NCBI GenBank assembly: GCA_034667405.1
Contig: JAXDJX010000018.1
Coordinates: 186,001-250,000, forward strand
Source: JANXVR01 sp034667405
GTDB lineage: Bacteria; Actinomycetota; UBA4738; HRBIN12
Direction of reading: 5' to 3'
Length of the DNA stretch: 64,000 bases
The notes beneath the pieces were generated by a model that worked only from the letters and a program-made list of their open reading frames with translations, ran no database searches and was not told the origin of the DNA. The stretch's first letter is position 1, and the number at the start of each line of letters is the position of its first letter. Positions 60,671 through 64,000 of this stretch are shown here, one piece after another. Made by a program: the position numbers and the translations under genes.

Positions 60671-62181
60671 GGACCCTTTACCGCGCAGCGCGCATCCATA
60701 CGCTGAGCCATCCACCGACGGGGGAGTGGCTCATGGTCGATGGCCGTCATGTGACGCGAGTCGGTTCCGGCGAACCCCCGGCCGCGGACCGCACCGTCGA
60801 TCTCCCCGGTGCCACGATCATCCCGGGGTTCATCGATAGCCACGTCCACCTAACGGCGACCGGGATGGCCCTGGACAGCGAGGCCGTCACCCGGGTCCGA
60901 TCGGCGGCCGACCTCCTCGCGCTCACCCGCACCCTCGCCGCCGACACCCGCGGGGACGCCTTGGTGCTCCAGGGGTACGACGAATCGCGCTGGAACGATC
61001 CGCGCGTGCCGACACTGGAAGAGCTCGATGCGGTGCTGGACATCCCGCTCGTGATCCGCCGTGCGGACGGGCACGTCGCGTTGGCCAATACCGCCGCGAT
61101 CGAGCGATCTGGGATCGCGGACGCGCCGGGTTGTGAACGAACGACCGGTGGCGGATTCACCGGCCGCATCACGCAGGCGGCCGATCAACGGCTGTGGGCA
61201 TGGGCGACGTCGTCCATGACCGACCACACGGTCCAGGACCACCAACTCCGAGCGGCTGCCCTCGCCGCCTCCCGGGGAGTCACGACCGTCCACGAGATGG
61301 CCATGCCGCATTGGTACGGCCCGCGAGATGTCGAGGTATTCCTCGGTCACCGCGGGCAACTTCCCGTGGACACCGTGCTCATCGTGGCGAGCACCGACGT
61401 AGCCCACTCGATCGAACTCGGGCTCGGTGCCATCGGGGGAGATCTTCCGACCGACGGCTCGATCGGCGCCCGCACCGCCGCCCTGAGCCTTCCGTACGCC
61501 GACGGCTCGGGGGAGGGGACGACCTACGTCCCCGATGAGACCCTGGAGACGTTCTTCGCCGATGGACATACCGCGGGCCTGCAGGTGGGGGTGCACGCTA
61601 TCGGCGATCGAGCGATCGAGCAGGTCCTGGGCACCTGGGAGAGGGTCTACCGAGGACTCGACTCCCGGGAGCGACGCCACTTCCGCGCACGACGGCACCG
61701 CATCGAGCATTTCGAGATGCCGTCGCACGCACAGATCGAGCGGGCCGCCATGCTTGGCCTCGCCATCAGCGCGCAGCCCACGTTCGACAGCGTGTGGGGC
61801 GGCCCGGGAGGCCTGTACGAGACCGGCCTCGGTCGAGCGCGGGCGGCAACGATGAACCCGTTCAAGACGTTCCTGGAACGGGGACTGGAACTCGGGGTGG
61901 GGTCGGATTCGCCGATCACTCCGCTCGATCCCATGCTCACCATCTCCGCGCTCGAGCGCCACCACGATCCGGCCGAGCGACTCACCCGGTCACAAGCCAT
62001 CGGGATCCATACGATCGGCAGCGCACGCCTGGCCCATCAGGAAGAGAAGAAAGGCGCGCTCGGTCGGGGCATGCACGCCGATCTCGCCGCCTATCCGCAG
62101 GATCCGTTCCTCGCCGACGAGGTCGAAGCGATGCGGCCGGTGCTCGTGGTCTCGTTGGGTCGGGAGGTCTTCGCCGGATAG
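60667..62181 (+). CDS. YtcJ-like metal-dependent amidohydrolase, coupled to the reverse transcriptase
   Basis: 504 residues. Metal site: PGFIDSHVHLTATG (HxH), His in GVHAIGDRAI and RHRIEHFEM, Asp in GVGSDSPITPLDP. NPFKTFLERGLELG and the C-terminal ALGRGMHADLAAYPQDPF fit YtcJ proteins. A Lys ligand of the kind seen in the paralogue at 31381 is not obvious: the equivalent region reads GARTAALSLPYADGSG, with Arg-Thr-Ala. GTG 60667 overlaps the upstream stop, so its translation depends on the reverse transcriptase frame. Substrate unknown. Confidence 0.85.
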   Translation: MRTLYRAARIHTLSHPPTGEWLMVDGRHVTRVGSGEPPAADRTVDLPGATIIPGFIDSHVHLTATGMALDSEAVTRVRSAADLLALTRTLAADTRGDALVLQGYDESRWNDPRVPTLEELDAVLDIPLVIRRADGHVALANTAAIERSGIADAPGCERTTGGGFTGRITQAADQRLWAWATSSMTDHTVQDHQLRAAALAASRGVTTVHEMAMPHWYGPRDVEVFLGHRGQLPVDTVLIVASTDVAHSIELGLGAIGGDLPTDGSIGARTAALSLPYADGSGEGTTYVPDETLETFFADGHTAGLQVGVHAIGDRAIEQVLGTWERVYRGLDSRERRHFRARRHRIEHFEMPSHAQIERAAMLGLAISAQPTFDSVWGGPGGLYETGLGRARAATMNPFKTFLERGLELGVGSDSPITPLDPMLTISALERHHDPAERLTRSQAIGIHTIGSARLAHQEEKKGALGRGMHADLAAYPQDPFLADEVEAMRPVLVVSLGREVFAG

Positions 62182-62210
62182 GAGTTGTCACTGTTTTCCG
62201 GGGCTCGGGG

Positions 62211-62240
62211 TTGACCCTCCCGGCGGAGCGGTCGTAGCCT
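62211..62240 (+). promoter_or_regulatory. Promoter TTGACC-N18-TAGCCT before a structured RNA
   Basis: -35 TTGACC (62211-62216), 18-base spacer, -10 TAGCCT (62235-62240). It is one of the few promoters in the window with a clear -35. Predicted start near 62247. Confidence 0.55.
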
Positions 62241-62246
62241 TCGGCT

Positions 62247-62360
62247 CGCGTCCTCGCTTCGGCGAGAACGCACGGGACCCGAACGGCTGAGTAGAGAACG
62301 CGGCACCCCGGTGTCGCGGCCCCAAAGGTCGTTCGGGTCCTCTCTCTGGCCGCCGTGCGA
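62247..62360 (+). ncRNA. Candidate structured non-coding RNA, multi-helix
   Basis: Intergenic stretch with four helices in consistent nesting. Hairpin 1: CTCGC-TTCG-GCGAG (62253-62266), a UUCG tetraloop. P1: CGCACGG (62269-62275) with CCGTGCG (62353-62359). P2, stacked on P1 at its 5' side: GACCCGAACG (62276-62285) with CGTTCGGGTC (62330-62339), leaving a 13-base bulge on the 3' side. P3: CGCGGCAC (62299-62306) with GTGTCGCG (62311-62318) and a 4-base loop. Internal loops of 13 and 11 bases separate P2 and P3. It follows a -35/-10 promoter. The downstream DUF4193 gene has its own promoter, so this may be an independent RNA rather than a leader. No Rfam family recognised. Confidence 0.55.
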
Positions 62361-62512
62361 GTCATCCTCGGGCCCTCCTTCCACCCGCCTTCGCGGAATG
62401 TCTGGGTGTTCATCGGTGTTGACCTGCCCTGGTTGCATCTGCAGGCCGTGGCAGTACAATCCGCGCGACCCGGAGCCTGTAGCGGGTCCGAAGTTCGACA
62501 CCGAAGGACGAT
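62361..62512 (+). other. Remainder of the 331-base gene-free stretch; DUF4193 promoter
   Basis: With the promoter and RNA candidate just before it, this fills the only gene-free stretch over 300 bases (62182-62512). It contains TTGCAT (62433-62438), 16 bases, TACAAT (62455-62460), a good promoter for the DUF4193 gene, and the ribosome site GAAGGA (62503-62508). I see no ORF of note in it. Confidence 0.55.
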
Positions 62513-62881
62513 ATGACCGATACAGAAGATGTCGTAGAGGACGAAGAAGTCGTCGACGACGAGGAAGAGATCGAAGATCTGGAGCCTACGGCCGACGATC
62601 TGGTCGAGGCCACGACGCCTCCCGATCCCGCCGCCGCCGAAGTCGAATCCATCCAGGACCTCCTGGTCAAACAGGAGGCTCGTTCCGAGCAGGCTGAAGC
62701 CCCCGACGAGGAGGATGAAACCCTCACGCCCTCCTCGGCGAAGGGTGAACGATTGGAGCCGGTCGACACGAAGGTCGTCCCTATCCAGTCCACCGAGTTC
62801 GTATGCAAGAGGTGCTACCTGGTGAAGCACCGGAGCCAGCTGGCGGACAAGAAGAAGATGCTCTGCCGCGATTGCGCCTGA
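62513..62881 (+). CDS. DUF4193 family protein with C-terminal zinc ribbon
   Basis: 122 residues. Strongly acidic N-terminal two thirds (runs of Glu, Asp and Val) and a C-terminal EFVCKRCYLVKHRSQLADKK ... CRDC, the four-Cys ribbon and VKHRSQLA motif typical of the actinobacterial DUF4193 family. Function unknown. The N-terminal acidic region is longer than in compact members. Its stop overlaps the lnt start. Confidence 0.88.
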   Translation: MTDTEDVVEDEEVVDDEEEIEDLEPTADDLVEATTPPDPAAAEVESIQDLLVKQEARSEQAEAPDEEDETLTPSSAKGERLEPVDTKVVPIQSTEFVCKRCYLVKHRSQLADKKKMLCRDCA

Positions 62882-63999
62882 CCCGCTCGGGCCGCTCGAC
62901 GCTGCTTCCGTTCCAGCTCATCATCGCCGCCCTGGGTGGCACGCTCTTCTCGTTCGCGTTCCCTCCCGTTGCACTCTGGCCGCTGGCGTTCGTCGCCGTG
63001 ATCCCCTTGATGTGGGTGCTCCGCGAGGCTCGTCCGCTCCGGGGAGCCGCACTCGGCTTCGTCTACGGGGCTGTGGGGTACGGCGTCACGCTCTCCTGGA
63101 TCCATCGGTTCGGGACCGGTGCGTGGGTAGCGCTCACGGTGCTCTGCGCCCTGTCCACCGCGACGGTCGGGCTGCTCTCGCCGCTCGTACTTCGCGCGGG
63201 GAGGCCGGTGCTGTCGGCCATCGGTTTCGCCGCGACGTGGACCGTTGTCGACTTCACCAGAGGTGCCTGGCCCTTCGGCGGATTCACCTGGGGGGCGCTC
63301 GGTGTCTCGCAAGTCGACAACCGGGCGACCGTTCGGTTGGCATCGGTCACCGGCGTCTGGGGAGTGACATTCGTCGTGGTCCTCGCCAACGGGCTGCTGC
63401 TCGCGTCCCTGACCGAACGCGGAGCGGGGTGGCGGCGCGGCGCTCGTCTCGGCTCGGCTGCTGCGGTTGCGCTTGTGCCGGTCCTGGTGCCGTTTTCCAT
63501 GGCCACCGGCCCATCGGTCGACATCGCGGTCATCCAGACCGACGTGCGCGCCGCGGTAGGGGCGGGGGGCATCGCGGCCAGGGATGCGGCGGCGCAGCGA
63601 ACGCTACGCGGTCGGCCGCCGGATCTCGTGGTGTGGGGTGAAGGTGCCGTCGACCCGGCCGCCCTCGCGGATCCTCACGTTGTGGGCGGCATCCGCGCTG
63701 CCATCGGTGAGGTGGGCGCCCCGACCGTGATCGGCGCGGTGATCGATGACCCGGACGGCTCGGAGCATACGAGCGCGCTGGCGTTTTCCGGGGACGGGCG
63801 GCTGGTGGACCGCTACGACAAGGTGCACCTGGTGCCCTACGGCGAGTACGTCCCCTTCCGGAACGAACTGACCTGGGTACAGGCGCTGGAGCAGGTGCCG
63901 ATCGACCGGACGCCGGGGGAGCGGGTCGGGACGCTATCGGTCCCCGGGCTCCCGACCTTCGGGACACCGATCTGCTTCGAGAACAGCTTTCCCGGGATC
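62872..63999 (+). CDS. lnt: Apolipoprotein N-acyltransferase, 3' truncated by window end
   Basis: Open to the window edge, about 376 residues visible. I start at TTG 62872 (LRLTRSGRS), inside the DUF4193 end. Several transmembrane helices (about 10-180) precede the CN-hydrolase domain, which has the catalytic triad: Glu in VVWGEGAVDP, Lys in RYDKVHLVPYGEYVP and Cys in PICFENSFPG. It adds the third acyl chain to lipoproteins at the outer face of the membrane; several lipoproteins in this window are candidate substrates. A later start is possible. Confidence 0.92.
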   Translation, partial: MRLTRSGRSTLLPFQLIIAALGGTLFSFAFPPVALWPLAFVAVIPLMWVLREARPLRGAALGFVYGAVGYGVTLSWIHRFGTGAWVALTVLCALSTATVGLLSPLVLRAGRPVLSAIGFAATWTVVDFTRGAWPFGGFTWGALGVSQVDNRATVRLASVTGVWGVTFVVVLANGLLLASLTERGAGWRRGARLGSAAAVALVPVLVPFSMATGPSVDIAVIQTDVRAAVGAGGIAARDAAAQRTLRGRPPDLVVWGEGAVDPAALADPHVVGGIRAAIGEVGAPTVIGAVIDDPDGSEHTSALAFSGDGRLVDRYDKVHLVPYGEYVPFRNELTWVQALEQVPIDRTPGERVGTLSVPGLPTFGTPICFENSFPGI

Positions 64000-64000
64000 C

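Noticed and set aside
62184..62192. TTGTCACTG as a PafBC box before the structured RNA
   Set aside because: One mismatch to the box and no TANNNT at the required distance; the TTGACC/TAGCCT pair explains the promoter better.
62247..62360. Classical retron msr/msd RNA for the reverse transcriptase
   Set aside because: It lies downstream of the amidohydrolase rather than just upstream of the polymerase, and I see no retron-type branching guanosine context; kept only as an uncharacterised structured RNA.

Overview
The window looks like chromosomal DNA of a GC-rich member of the Actinomycetota, probably a deep-branching or uncultured lineage. The main reason is a complete Pup-proteasome locus (mpa/arc, dop, pup, prcB, prcA, pafA) followed by the classical actinobacterial neighbours pafB, pafC, tatA, tatC and a HelY-type helicase. 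A DUF4193 protein and a tRNA-Leu with an encoded CCA also fit. I see no insertion sequence, integrase, CRISPR array or rRNA. Species cannot be named from the sequence alone.

Layout. 1-3.4 kb: end of an ABC-2 permease gene and a polar amino-acid ABC importer. 3.4-16.1 kb: exported proteins plus the nucleotide excision repair genes uvrB, uvrA and uvrC, interleaved with an amidohydrolase, a chromate transporter and a cupredoxin-tailed lipoprotein. 16.1-21.9 kb: rapZ and a glycolytic operon gap-pgk-tpiA-apgM. 21.9-28.4 kb: an oligopeptide-type ABC importer, secG and tRNA-Leu(GAG). 28.5-33 kb: small membrane proteins, an ABC-F ATPase and a YtcJ-like amidohydrolase. 33-37 kb: a Rieske oxygenase with two GcvT/DmdA-like proteins, a likely demethylation module. 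37-49 kb: a DegP-like lipoprotein protease, trmI, the proteasome locus and pafBC. 49-59.3 kb: Tat translocase, diacylglycerol-kinase-like proteins, helY, an M24 peptidase and cysS. 59.4-64 kb: an Lrp/AsnC regulator, a very small reverse transcriptase coupled to an amidohydrolase, a structured intergenic RNA candidate, DUF4193 and the start of lnt.

Two signals run through the whole window. First, many genes have a TANNNT hexamer exactly 6-7 bases (sometimes 9) before an ATG or GTG, the geometry of leaderless transcripts. In four places this leaderless start belongs to a tiny ORF (2, 13, 13 or 24 codons) that ends close to, directly at, or overlapping the start of the next gene, suggesting translational coupling. 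Second, uvrA, uvrB and uvrC share an ATGTCGG element placed 16-17 bases upstream of their -10 hexamers. This resembles the mycobacterial PafBC (RecA-NDp) promoter, and the window itself encodes PafB and PafC, so regulator and targets may both be present.

The best candidates for something undescribed are the 240-residue reverse transcriptase at 59948-60670, with a GAAC-N4-GTTC (SOS-box-like) palindrome upstream and an amidohydrolase overlapped downstream, and the promoter-driven, multi-helix RNA candidate at about 62247-62360 shortly after that pair.
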